From Phycisphaerae bacterium (GTDB lineage Bacteria > Planctomycetota > Phycisphaerae > Sedimentisphaerales > SM23-30), in contig JAEIOG010000051.1 in NCBI GenBank assembly GCA_016342495.1, positions 1 to 34,708 of the forward strand: a stretch of 34,708 nt of DNA, read 5' to 3'. Under the pieces are notes generated by a model. The model was given only the letters and a program-made list of their open reading frames with translations, did not search any database and had not been told where the DNA came from. A program made the position numbers and the translations under genes. This document shows positions 9,685-17,122 of the stretch, in pieces; position 1 is the first letter of the stretch, and each line of letters starts with the position of its first letter.

Positions 9685-10509
9685 ATGACAGATATTTATG
9701 TAAAAATTAAGTATGACGGTTATCGTGTAGAGGTGTTGACTGACTATGCTGATAGTGAGCTGGTAAAGCTTTGCTGCCGGGAGCAGATGGTTGAAGATGC
9801 TAGTTGCCACCGGGTGCATAGTTCCGTTGAGGCCAAGGTTTACCGCATGGATTTTCTGGGCGGCCAATATTATCATAAGACATTTTGTCAGCGCAGTAAG
9901 ATTGAGCCATTGAAGAATTATTTTTATGGGTCTCGAGCTAAACGTGGTTTACGTGGACACCGAATATTGCGGGAAAATGGTTTCAGAGCACCAAAGGTTA
10001 TTATGATTGGCCATCGTGGCGGGCATAATTTCATGGTTACCGAAGCGGTCGCTGATGCGGTAAATTTGTATCAGTATGTTGATGATATTGGCAAATTGGA
10101 AGCCGGGCAAGAGCGGCTTGCAAAACAGGCAATTATCGAAGAGTTGGGACATTATATTGGCAGACTCCATGCAAAAAAAATTATTCATGGCGATTTGCGC
10201 TGGGGTAATTTATTGATTACAAAAGATCAGACCGGGGCCAACATGTTTTGGCTGATTGATAATGAACGGACTTTTCGTTATCCGGTATTGCCAGGAGTGC
10301 GACGTTTAAAGAATCTTGTGCAGTTGAATATGACTGTAACCAAAGTTATATCACGAGCAGACCGGATGCGGTTTTTCAGGATTTATTTATTAGAGAATGA
10401 TAGCATAGCCCCAGATAAAAAACAGTGGCTCCGTCGGGTTGCCGATAAGACGGCGATGCGGCTGGAAAGAAAAAGGAAAAAGACACAGGATACCAGGCAA
10501 AAGGCATAA
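9685..10509 (+). CDS. Kdo/WaaP-type lipopolysaccharide kinase family protein
   Basis: 274 residues. A small protein-kinase-like fold of the Kdo kinase/WaaP group, which phosphorylates sugars of the lipid A-core at the inner face of the inner membrane. Visible: a candidate ATP lysine K65 (YYHKTF), the catalytic loop IIHGDLRWGNLLI with H168, D170 and N175, and the metal-binding D192 in LIDNER in place of DFG. C-terminus is very basic (RKRKKTQ). The ATG at 9685 is chosen over the adjacent TTG at 9682 because aagg at 9674-9677 is correctly spaced. No other lipopolysaccharide gene is in the window, so the acceptor is unknown; a more distant atypical kinase role cannot be excluded. Confidence 0.78.
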   Translation: MTDIYVKIKYDGYRVEVLTDYADSELVKLCCREQMVEDASCHRVHSSVEAKVYRMDFLGGQYYHKTFCQRSKIEPLKNYFYGSRAKRGLRGHRILRENGFRAPKVIMIGHRGGHNFMVTEAVADAVNLYQYVDDIGKLEAGQERLAKQAIIEELGHYIGRLHAKKIIHGDLRWGNLLITKDQTGANMFWLIDNERTFRYPVLPGVRRLKNLVQLNMTVTKVISRADRMRFFRIYLLENDSIAPDKKQWLRRVADKTAMRLERKRKKTQDTRQKA

Positions 10510-10819
10510 GTATTTTTGTTGGTTTATTGGGCAGATGATTTGAAATGCTACTGGGGATCAATTGGTGTCAGGAGCGGGCTTGGTTGTGGTATTCGCTTTG
10601 CTCATGGAATTTATCAGCATGGGCAGTGGGCTGTATTGTTTGAATGTGTTTTGGCGATTTGATGGTTGGGATGAATTCACCGTCGCACCTGCTACGCCAG
10701 AGTACCGTCACCCCATTGATAGATTAAGATTTTGGGTTAGACCGCGGGTACCCGGCCGGCATATGAAGATATGCCAATAGCATAAGTATTTAGCAAAACT
10801 CACTTACATAGGATGATTT
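10510..10819. other. Intergenic, no convincing gene
   Basis: 310 bases. A 72-codon open frame (10562-10780) starts with TTG, has no recognisable domain and is not called. The region has a hairpin ggcatat/atatgcc at 10758-10775, and gcataagtattt occurs at both edges (10504-10515 and 10780-10791). Another frame reads as protein-like for about 40 codons before a stop, so a decayed gene is possible but unproved. Confidence 0.45.
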
Positions 10820-11122
10820 ATGATTGACTTATATAATGATATACCCAAAAAAGAAGGTTGTTTGGATATATTTCCCGAAAGCCATGGAGATAATCAAGTT
10901 TCGATATGTTTAATTGGAGACCCAGATGGGCTAAGATATTTAGCCAAACTATTAAATTGGCTTGCCGACTTTGATCAAAGTAATAATAGTGATATGGAAG
11001 GTTCACGAGAACATATCCATTTGCATTCAAACAATCAATTGGGAAACCATTCTTGTGAAGTAGAGATTTGCAGGGCAGATGCCAAAGGTAGCGGAATGCT
11101 TCCTGATTTCATGAGGGGGTAA
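10820..11122 (+). CDS. Small protein, possible Imm32-like orphan immunity protein
   Basis: 100 residues with no signal peptide. It has a short alternating strand/helix pattern: a strand (QVSICLIG), a GDPDGLRYLAKLLNWLADFDQ-type helix at about 34-54, then HIHLHS and CEVEICRAD strands. This G-x-x-[DE]-G-L-xx-LA-xx-L plus H-[IV]-H-L layout is what I remember for Imm32-type immunity proteins of polymorphic toxin systems, but this is recall, not a search. Start ATG is preceded by agga at 10810-10813 with good spacing. No toxin gene (Rhs, WapA or similar) is near, so if the family call is right it is an orphan. Confidence 0.6.
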   Translation: MIDLYNDIPKKEGCLDIFPESHGDNQVSICLIGDPDGLRYLAKLLNWLADFDQSNNSDMEGSREHIHLHSNNQLGNHSCEVEICRADAKGSGMLPDFMRG

Positions 11123-11164
11123 CCTACGAACTAAGGACGATAACAATTATTATAAATTCAAATT

Positions 11165-11320
11165 TCATTCATTTTCATGCTCAGTTTTTTTCTCAAAAAC
11201 AGGTTCATCTTGGATTGATTCTGGATAATTTTTGGCATACGACAATAACATTTTATGCGCAAAATCAGGTATAAAATAACTCAACACCAACAAAGATATT
11301 AATCCAATTAAGTTAGGCAT
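11165..11320 (-). CDS. Possible single-pass membrane microprotein
   Basis: 51 codons, ATG at 11318-11320 to TGA at 11165-11167. The product starts MPNLIGLISLLVLSYFIP, a good single membrane segment (about 4-18), then a basic/amphipathic stretch (DFAHKMLLSYAKNYPES) and an acidic, charged tail (EPVFEKKTEHENE). The hydrophobic-start/charged-tail layout looks protein-like rather than random. Against it, no Shine-Dalgarno is visible upstream. Convergent with the small protein ending at 11122. Function unknown. Confidence 0.35.
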   Translation of the reverse strand: MPNLIGLISLLVLSYFIPDFAHKMLLSYAKNYPESIQDEPVFEKKTEHENE

Positions 11321-11640
11321 AGCTGGCAACTAAGATAGCCATTATTGCTCTAAGTTTTTGTTTATTAACGATTTATAAATCAAAAAAAAACTTTGCAGCA
11401 CCCTCCTGCAAACTTGATCATTAAATTCCGTTAATCCAATTTCGTTTATCATTGTTTAAATAATTCCTTAATCAGGTAGGCTTTAATTTTAACAGATGTT
11501 CGGGGTGGTATTTATCTGGCGTAGCCAGAGGCGATGGCCCGGTAGCCGTGGCCTTTAATCTGCATTTCAGTTTAGCAGACGCTCGTTTTTTTATGATGTT
11601 TATTACTTAGCGTAGGCATGGGCCAACCTTGCCTGGCTGG

Positions 11641-11660
11641 ATCCCCGCCTGCGCGGGGAT
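11641..11660. repeat. REP/dRS3-like palindromic repeat
   Basis: Perfect 8-bp stem atccccgc/gcggggat with a ctgc loop, embedded in ctgg...gatgaca. The same core (TCATCCCCGCGCAGGCGGGGATCC read on the minus strand, split here by its loop) is a dispersed intergenic repeat known from many unrelated bacteria, similar to Neisseria dRS3. It lies 32 bases beyond the GH76 stop and is far more GC-rich than its surroundings. It has no T-run, so it is not a standard terminator. Confidence 0.7.
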
Positions 11661-11692
11661 GACATTTGAGTTACTTTTTTACGGTATTCAGG

Positions 11693-12826
11693 TTAATCAG
11701 CCTGGATGAAATAGGCACGGGCGGTTGGGGCGCTGAATAGTGGTTTGTATTCTTTAAGTGGTTTAGTTGTTTTCAAGTCCCAGCGTTTGGGATAGCGATT
11801 GTTGGGGTCTTTGGATTGGGTATAGACAAAAGTAAGAGCTTTTTCGGAGAGCTGCTGCCACTGCGGTTCTTTAGCGGCTTTGGCTAACTGGCACCATCCT
11901 TCAGTTAAGGTAAAGGCAAACATGGCTTCGCAATTAATCGCACCGGTTTGCTTATCAACCCAATGGGACTGGGCGGCTTTGGCGATAGCTTTGGCTTTAT
12001 CGAGATAAACTTCTTGCTCAGTAAGAGTATATAACAGGACATAACATTGCAGAGGCATACCGGTATTATATGACCATTTTCTTTTGGCGATTTTGCCATC
12101 AATTCCAATCGCGTCCCAATAGATATTATCTTTATCGAGCAGGGTCTTATCCAGCCAAACCATCAGTTCTTTGGCGGTATCGAGATAGAGTTGTTCCTTG
12201 GTGCATTGATACATTCTCAGGCAGGAATAAGCAATCGGAGCTACCGAACAGGTGTTCTTAGTCTTCTTAGTCTTATCCGGCCAGAACTCACGCCACCATA
12301 TACCGCCACCTAAGGTATCATCCATGCCACTTAGACAAAATTTCACGGTAAGCTCGGCCTGTTTGAGATATTGCTTTTTGCCGGTGGCATCATAGGCATC
12401 AAGCAGGCCCATCGCCAGCCAGGCATTGTCATCATAATATCGCTCAACAGGTTTTTTAGGGCCAGGGAGATGATCATAGCCACCAATACCTTTGTCGATT
12501 TGCCAGTATTTATAAATATGGTTAATCAATTCATCCAGAGGTTTTTCATATTTAGCTTTATCAAACTGGGCTGCCTTGGCATAAGCCAACAGCAACATGG
12601 AATTACTCCAGGAAAAGCCTACCGCTTTTCTATTCTGATCTTCATAATAGGCACCGGCTGTTTTCATGGTAAAATCGCGTCCGATAGCATCGAGGGTTTC
12701 GATGCCCCGCTGAGACCATTTGGATGGCTTGGGGGCGTTGGCGACAGAATTGGAATTGCAGCCAACAAGGATGATAGCTATTGAGATCATAAGGGTCGAT
12801 AAGGTAATGGCTTTTCTGTTAGTCAT
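11693..12826 (-). CDS. GH76-family glycoside hydrolase, lipoprotein
   Basis: 377 residues. Type II signal peptide with lipobox L20-V-G-C23, so membrane-anchored after export. The rest is an (alpha/alpha)6 barrel of family GH76, known as endo-alpha-1,6-mannanases. Visible: the catalytic Asp pair in RYYDDNAWLAMGLLDAYD (D132-D133), DDTLGGGIWW, KNTCSVAPIAYSCLRMY and the conserved KWSYNTGMPL. Length fits the family. The start ATG (12824-12826) lacks a clear Shine-Dalgarno; an inner ATG 12 codons later would give a very short signal sequence. Divergent from the sulfatase operon across 314 bases, which suggests joint use in breaking down a mannose-containing glycan; that link is inference. Confidence 0.88.
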   Translation of the reverse strand: MTNRKAITLSTLMISIAIILVGCNSNSVANAPKPSKWSQRGIETLDAIGRDFTMKTAGAYYEDQNRKAVGFSWSNSMLLLAYAKAAQFDKAKYEKPLDELINHIYKYWQIDKGIGGYDHLPGPKKPVERYYDDNAWLAMGLLDAYDATGKKQYLKQAELTVKFCLSGMDDTLGGGIWWREFWPDKTKKTKNTCSVAPIAYSCLRMYQCTKEQLYLDTAKELMVWLDKTLLDKDNIYWDAIGIDGKIAKRKWSYNTGMPLQCYVLLYTLTEQEVYLDKAKAIAKAAQSHWVDKQTGAINCEAMFAFTLTEGWCQLAKAAKEPQWQQLSEKALTFVYTQSKDPNNRYPKRWDLKTTKPLKEYKPLFSAPTARAYFIQAD

Positions 12827-13140
12827 AATATTTTTTTCGAATTAAAATAAGGTTTCTATCATGCAAATTTTGCCCAGTGCAAATGCAAATGATCAATTTA
12901 GTTTAATATAGCACAAATATTGGGGTATTTGAAATATAAAATAGATGAAGCAGGATAGGCAGAAGTAGTATTAAGGGAGATGAATTTGTCACCTTTGTGA
13001 GAATGAAACAGGGAAATTTTATGCAATTTTCCTGATTTAGCTAACTCTAATCATTTACAGGTTAAGTAAAACATGTTACTGTTAGATGATTATTGAATAG
13101 GAATATTCCAAATAGGCTTTTGGAGCCGGCAAGGTGAAAA
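12827..13140. other. Divergent promoter region
   Basis: 314 bases between the GH76 gene (minus) and the 28-residue-repeat lipoprotein (plus). No gene seen. It must contain promoters for both directions, but I could not name reliable -35/-10 pairs. A small palindrome ggaatattcc lies near 13100-13110, and the ribosome-binding site aaggtg for the plus-strand gene is at about 13130-13135. Confidence 0.5.
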
Positions 13141-14748
13141 ATGGATAAAAAAATCAATTTTCTGATAATCATTTGGTTGGCGGCTTTGGTTTTAGCTGGG
13201 GGGTGCAATAAAGCCAAGCCGGGGCAGTCGGCTAACTATTATTACTATTTCCCATCATTTGCGATTATTGGGGTTGAAAATGACGGGGTGACTGTTGAAT
13301 CTGGGGAGACGATTACCCGCAATTTTTATAGTTTGACCAGATGGAATGAAAGTAAAAATATTAACCGCTATGATATTTACCTGGGTTTAATTAAGCCGGG
13401 GGAATCGGAATATTGCGGTTATCAGCATTTTTTGCCGGGGAATCGTGATACGATTGAAGTAGATTGGCCGGGATCAGCGAAGGCGGGCAAAAAATTCAGT
13501 TTTGCAATCAGCGGGACTCTTGGAACAATTTTATTCGATGGGCAGATGGGTAAAAACGCGGCAATTCCCATGATAGCTGAGACCACATCGCATGGCAAGA
13601 TGACTATCGCAATAGATGAAGCAGAAATGGTTAAAATTGAAAAAGCGTTTGGGCAAAGGCCCGGGCTTTTGGATTTATGCGGGATTGTACTTAAAGATAT
13701 TTCTGCTGAGAAACTTATTGCGTATGCTGACTGTGAAGTTAAGTTTAAGGTTGGGCAGGCGTTTCGATTGGTTGACAAGGCCAGTGTTGAAGATATTGCT
13801 AAAGTTCAAGCGGTGGGATATGATTTTGATGGTGATAATTATGTTCAGCTGGTAAATGGTGGTGTGGTATTCAGCGAAATAATTAAATGGAAAGAAAACG
13901 GTTATAATTTCAAAGCAAGTGAACTGGTTTATTTAAGGCAAAGGAATATATTATCGCAATCTGGTCAGGAATGGAAAGATGCCAGATATGACCTTGATAC
14001 CGAGCAGTTATATTATGCCAAGGCCAGGAAATTACAGCCAGAGCAAGCGAAGCTTTGGCAGCAAGCTGGTTATATGCTGTCGCTGGGGCAATTGTATTAT
14101 GCCAAGAGTCGTAAAATTGACCCGGTTACGACAAAATTATGGAAACTGGCGGGATATGATCTGACACTTGAACAACTTTATTATGCCAAATCTCATGAGC
14201 TAAACCCTAAGGAAGCATTGATTTGGCGACAAGCGGGGCACGACCTTGCTCTGGAAGAATTATATGCCACCAAGATCAAGGGCGTCAAGGCCACCGAGGC
14301 ATTACAGTGGAGAGAAGCGGGATATACACTGACGCTGGAGGATTTGTATTATGGCAAAAGCAGACATCTTGACATCAATGAAGCGAAGCTATGGCGGCAG
14401 GCAGGTCATGATTTAACAGTTCAGGATTTGGCTTATGCAAAAGATCGGCAGCTAAAAGCCAGCGAAGCATTGCTTTGGGACCAAATGGGTTATAAGCTGA
14501 AGTTAAGCGAAATTTATTATGCTAAACGCTACCAGGTCAGTGCCACCGAGGCAAAAAAATGGAAAGATGCAAATTACAATTTCAGCTTGAAAGAATTGCT
14601 TGAACTGAAAAGGTATGGAGTAAGTGCTGATTATGGCGTTCGATTTGCCGATCCGGATTATGTGCCTTTGACAGTAAGTCAGTTGATTGAATTTAAGAGG
14701 AAAAACATATCAGCTGAAGTTATTGTGAATTTACGTAAAAAGAAATAA
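13141..14748 (+). CDS. Lipoprotein with eleven 28-residue helical repeats, function unknown
   Basis: 535 residues. Signal peptide with a lipobox-like VLAGGC (C22), so probably a lipoprotein although the -3 residue (Ala) is less usual. Residues about 30-215 form a first domain that I do not recognise (beta-rich, no known motif). Residues 221-528 are eleven consecutive units of exactly 28 residues, with consensus [LK]W-x-x-AGY-x-L-x-LEQLYYAK-x-R-x-[LI]-x-P-x-EA-x. Each looks like two short helices (W..AGY.L and EQLYYAK.R). The first unit and the last are degenerate. First gene of the likely operon through 21971; 19 bases separate it from the next gene. ATG has aaggtg upstream. A repeat-protein scaffold or binder is the likely role. 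Confidence 0.82.
   Translation: MDKKINFLIIIWLAALVLAGGCNKAKPGQSANYYYYFPSFAIIGVENDGVTVESGETITRNFYSLTRWNESKNINRYDIYLGLIKPGESEYCGYQHFLPGNRDTIEVDWPGSAKAGKKFSFAISGTLGTILFDGQMGKNAAIPMIAETTSHGKMTIAIDEAEMVKIEKAFGQRPGLLDLCGIVLKDISAEKLIAYADCEVKFKVGQAFRLVDKASVEDIAKVQAVGYDFDGDNYVQLVNGGVVFSEIIKWKENGYNFKASELVYLRQRNILSQSGQEWKDARYDLDTEQLYYAKARKLQPEQAKLWQQAGYMLSLGQLYYAKSRKIDPVTTKLWKLAGYDLTLEQLYYAKSHELNPKEALIWRQAGHDLALEELYATKIKGVKATEALQWREAGYTLTLEDLYYGKSRHLDINEAKLWRQAGHDLTVQDLAYAKDRQLKASEALLWDQMGYKLKLSEIYYAKRYQVSATEAKKWKDANYNFSLKELLELKRYGVSADYGVRFADPDYVPLTVSQLIEFKRKNISAEVIVNLRKKK
13801..14724 (+). repeat. Eleven exact 84-bp coding periods (28-residue repeat)
   Basis: Unit starts fall at 13801, 13885, 13969, 14053, 14137, 14221, 14305, 14389, 14473, 14557 and 14641, every one 84 bp from the last, with no insertion or deletion. 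The DNA of the units has diverged while the W, AGY, LYYAK and EA positions are kept, so the period is held by structure rather than by recent copying. Confidence 0.85.
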
Positions 14749-14767
14749 AACTTTAGAGTTAAATAAT

Positions 14768-17104
14768 ATGATGAAAAAATTAGTTATACTTTTATTATTG
14801 TGTTTTGGTATGGATATATGCCTGGCGAGCGGGGAATATGGTTTTAGTTGCTGGGAAAATGGATGGCGGAAAAATGGCGGGGATGGAAGTGCAGATTTAT
14901 TTTGCATTGAAACCAGTGAATATGGTTTTGTGCTGGATTTGGATAATTTCAGTAAGGTTCGATTTGGCAAACTTAACCGTGATGGAGATTATGAACAGGC
15001 ATTGAACGATAATATTGAGCAACTGCATGAATTGACTGTTGGACAATTAGTTGTTGAGATTATCATTGATGGGCAGGCGTATCAGGCCAAGACTTGTAAG
15101 GCCGGTAAAGATAAGGCCGTTGGGCATCTGGGTAGTGCTCGATTGTGGGAAGCCGGCAGGTATGTACAGCATTATGATTTCCTGGAACTTGATTTCCAAA
15201 ATAATAAAGGTGAAAAGCTGGATTTCGATGGAACACTTGACCTGGTGGCATGGCCAGGGAGTTTGACCTTTAATATGGAAGTAGCAGCTGGTGGCAACTG
15301 TGATGATGCGAAGCTAAAACTGGGGTTAAACAGTTGGAAGCAGGAAGAAAATATTAAGGGAACATGGCGAAAAGGCGAGAAAAAAAATATCACGTTAAAC
15401 TGCAATACATCTGGGGAAAAAGTACCGGAAGCTAAAATTTCAGTTAAAGCCAACGGCAGAAATTGGCCAGTTAGTTTTGAAAATAAGAAAAACTGTTATG
15501 TTGTTAAAGTGGAAAGAATGCAACGAAAATGGGCAACCGGCTATACAGATATAAGAAATTATGATGATTTTGAGATTAAGGTAGAAAGTGATGCGGATGG
15601 CAAAGATATACCGTTTTTGCTGGAATTGCGGAATCCGGCAAATATTACGGGTCTGTGCCCTATTCTTTGCGACCAGAACGGGCGACCTTTGGGGGTTCCG
15701 GTTCAGCTAAGTAAGAACTGGCATGAACAATCGATGGGTGCCTACATGATGGCTTATACGATGTTGCCAGCAAAAAAGCAGGCCAGCTATATATTGCGGG
15801 TTATTTATGGGTTTTACGGAACATTACCGACCGCCAGCCATTCACAGTTGAGTCTGGTTGGGTATGGTAAAAACATCGGCAGCAATAATGGTCGATGGGA
15901 ACAGCTGGCGATTGGATGCTGGGGTGAAACGATATGTTTTGATATGGATATGAGCTGTGTTGATGTAGCTATCACCGATATTAGAATGCTGATGACACGC
16001 AATGCTAAAAATGGGAAAAAATGGAGCTGGACTGATGCCGGCTGGGGCGGGGACTGGCTGAATATCGCCGATGCCGGGCAGAAAAAATATTTCATGAATC
16101 ACATGAAAACCGCTTATCTGGCACATGGGCCCTGCTTGACAGACGTTCGACATGATGGATATTATGGGAGTAATCAGGAAATTAAGTTTTCAGCACAAAT
16201 TCAAACTTTGCGAACGGATGATTATAATCGGGTATTTCAGAAATTGACTTATGAGTTCATGCGGGATGTCAAGGCTGATAAGCTTTGGCTATTTAAGCTG
16301 GGCAGAACAAATCAATATACAACGCCCCAAATTGCTTATGGTAATATTAATGGATGCAGTGGAAATTTGACGGTTCCGGCAAAAATGAAGAGAGGACAAC
16401 TGTTCCTGGATAATGTTGAGATAGATGGTGATGGACCGTGGTGGGTTGGATTGCCGGGAGCGGTGCATACTTCGGGAAAAGATTGGGGAACTGGGTATCG
16501 AGCGTTGATAATTAGAGGATATAAAGTTGTGGCAGGAGGCAAAGTATACAGCCAACCAGTGATAAGTGCACCGGCATTTGGGAATAATCCGGCGAATCTG
16601 GATATTGAATTGTCGGGGCCGATTGGGGTTAATAATTTCAAAAAAGGGGATATTATTGAGTTGGATCTGGAATTGATAACGTTGCCACGGGTTGCCGATG
16701 ACTATTATGGTCCAAATGATGCTTTTCGCAGGCATTTAACTGAAAATCCCAGCTCATGGAAAAGTATTTATCGTGAGGTAAAAGGTAATGACCTGGAAGT
16801 TACCGTTGCAGGCGGAAAGCTGTTGCAAAAGTATCCGATTATAATAGAATGTAAAAATGCGGACGTTAAGGTTACAATAAAAGGCGGAGTAGGTGCCGTA
16901 CCGATTCGTTTTGAAGGATTGAAGCAAGCCAACGGGTATAATTTGTACCGGGTAGTGAATGGTAAAAGAGTTAAGCTTGACCAATCGGTACATGGCAATG
17001 ACTATTGGCAGGTGGATTATGAAGAGCATAGCGGTTTGTATAAAATGAGTTTTAATCTGGAGCTGGATGGTTTGGAAGAATCTGACTGGATTCTGGCGAG
17101 ATAA
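14768..17104 (+). CDS. Large secreted protein of unknown function
   Basis: 778 residues. Signal peptide with two adjacent ATGs (MMKKLVILLLLCFGMDICLA, cut near LAS-G). The mature part is rich in aromatic residues, with Trp clusters such as GGDGSADLFC, KKWSWTDAGWGGDW and DGDGPWWVGLPG, and strand-rich segments typical of glycan-binding or polysaccharide-active secreted proteins. I do not recognise a catalytic motif or a known family. It sits between the repeat lipoprotein and two sulfatases with spacings of 19 and 18 bases, so it is probably co-transcribed and periplasmic or surface-located. Weak ribosome-binding site (tagagtt). A new carbohydrate-active family is a reasonable guess, no more. 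Confidence 0.8.
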   Translation: MMKKLVILLLLCFGMDICLASGEYGFSCWENGWRKNGGDGSADLFCIETSEYGFVLDLDNFSKVRFGKLNRDGDYEQALNDNIEQLHELTVGQLVVEIIIDGQAYQAKTCKAGKDKAVGHLGSARLWEAGRYVQHYDFLELDFQNNKGEKLDFDGTLDLVAWPGSLTFNMEVAAGGNCDDAKLKLGLNSWKQEENIKGTWRKGEKKNITLNCNTSGEKVPEAKISVKANGRNWPVSFENKKNCYVVKVERMQRKWATGYTDIRNYDDFEIKVESDADGKDIPFLLELRNPANITGLCPILCDQNGRPLGVPVQLSKNWHEQSMGAYMMAYTMLPAKKQASYILRVIYGFYGTLPTASHSQLSLVGYGKNIGSNNGRWEQLAIGCWGETICFDMDMSCVDVAITDIRMLMTRNAKNGKKWSWTDAGWGGDWLNIADAGQKKYFMNHMKTAYLAHGPCLTDVRHDGYYGSNQEIKFSAQIQTLRTDDYNRVFQKLTYEFMRDVKADKLWLFKLGRTNQYTTPQIAYGNINGCSGNLTVPAKMKRGQLFLDNVEIDGDGPWWVGLPGAVHTSGKDWGTGYRALIIRGYKVVAGGKVYSQPVISAPAFGNNPANLDIELSGPIGVNNFKKGDIIELDLELITLPRVADDYYGPNDAFRRHLTENPSSWKSIYREVKGNDLEVTVAGGKLLQKYPIIIECKNADVKVTIKGGVGAVPIRFEGLKQANGYNLYRVVNGKRVKLDQSVHGNDYWQVDYEEHSGLYKMSFNLELDGLEESDWILAR

Positions 17105-17122
17105 TTCTATAAGGATATTGAC

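Larger units (their letters stand above)
11123..11692. other. Region holding a possible microprotein and a dispersed palindrome
   Basis: 570 bases between the small plus-strand protein and the GH76 gene. It holds the candidate microprotein at 11165-11320 (minus) and the repeat at 11641-11660. The rest (11321-11640) is AT-rich then moderately GC-rich, with no gene seen. Confidence 0.55.

Noticed and set aside
10562-10780. 72-codon frame after the kinase
   Set aside because: TTG start, unusual composition and no similarity that I can name; left as intergenic.
10504-10791. 12-bp direct repeat gcataagtattt flanking 264 bases, like a small mobile element
   Set aside because: No terminal inverted repeats inside the flanks and no transposase-like content; a chance repeat of AT-rich sequence is possible.
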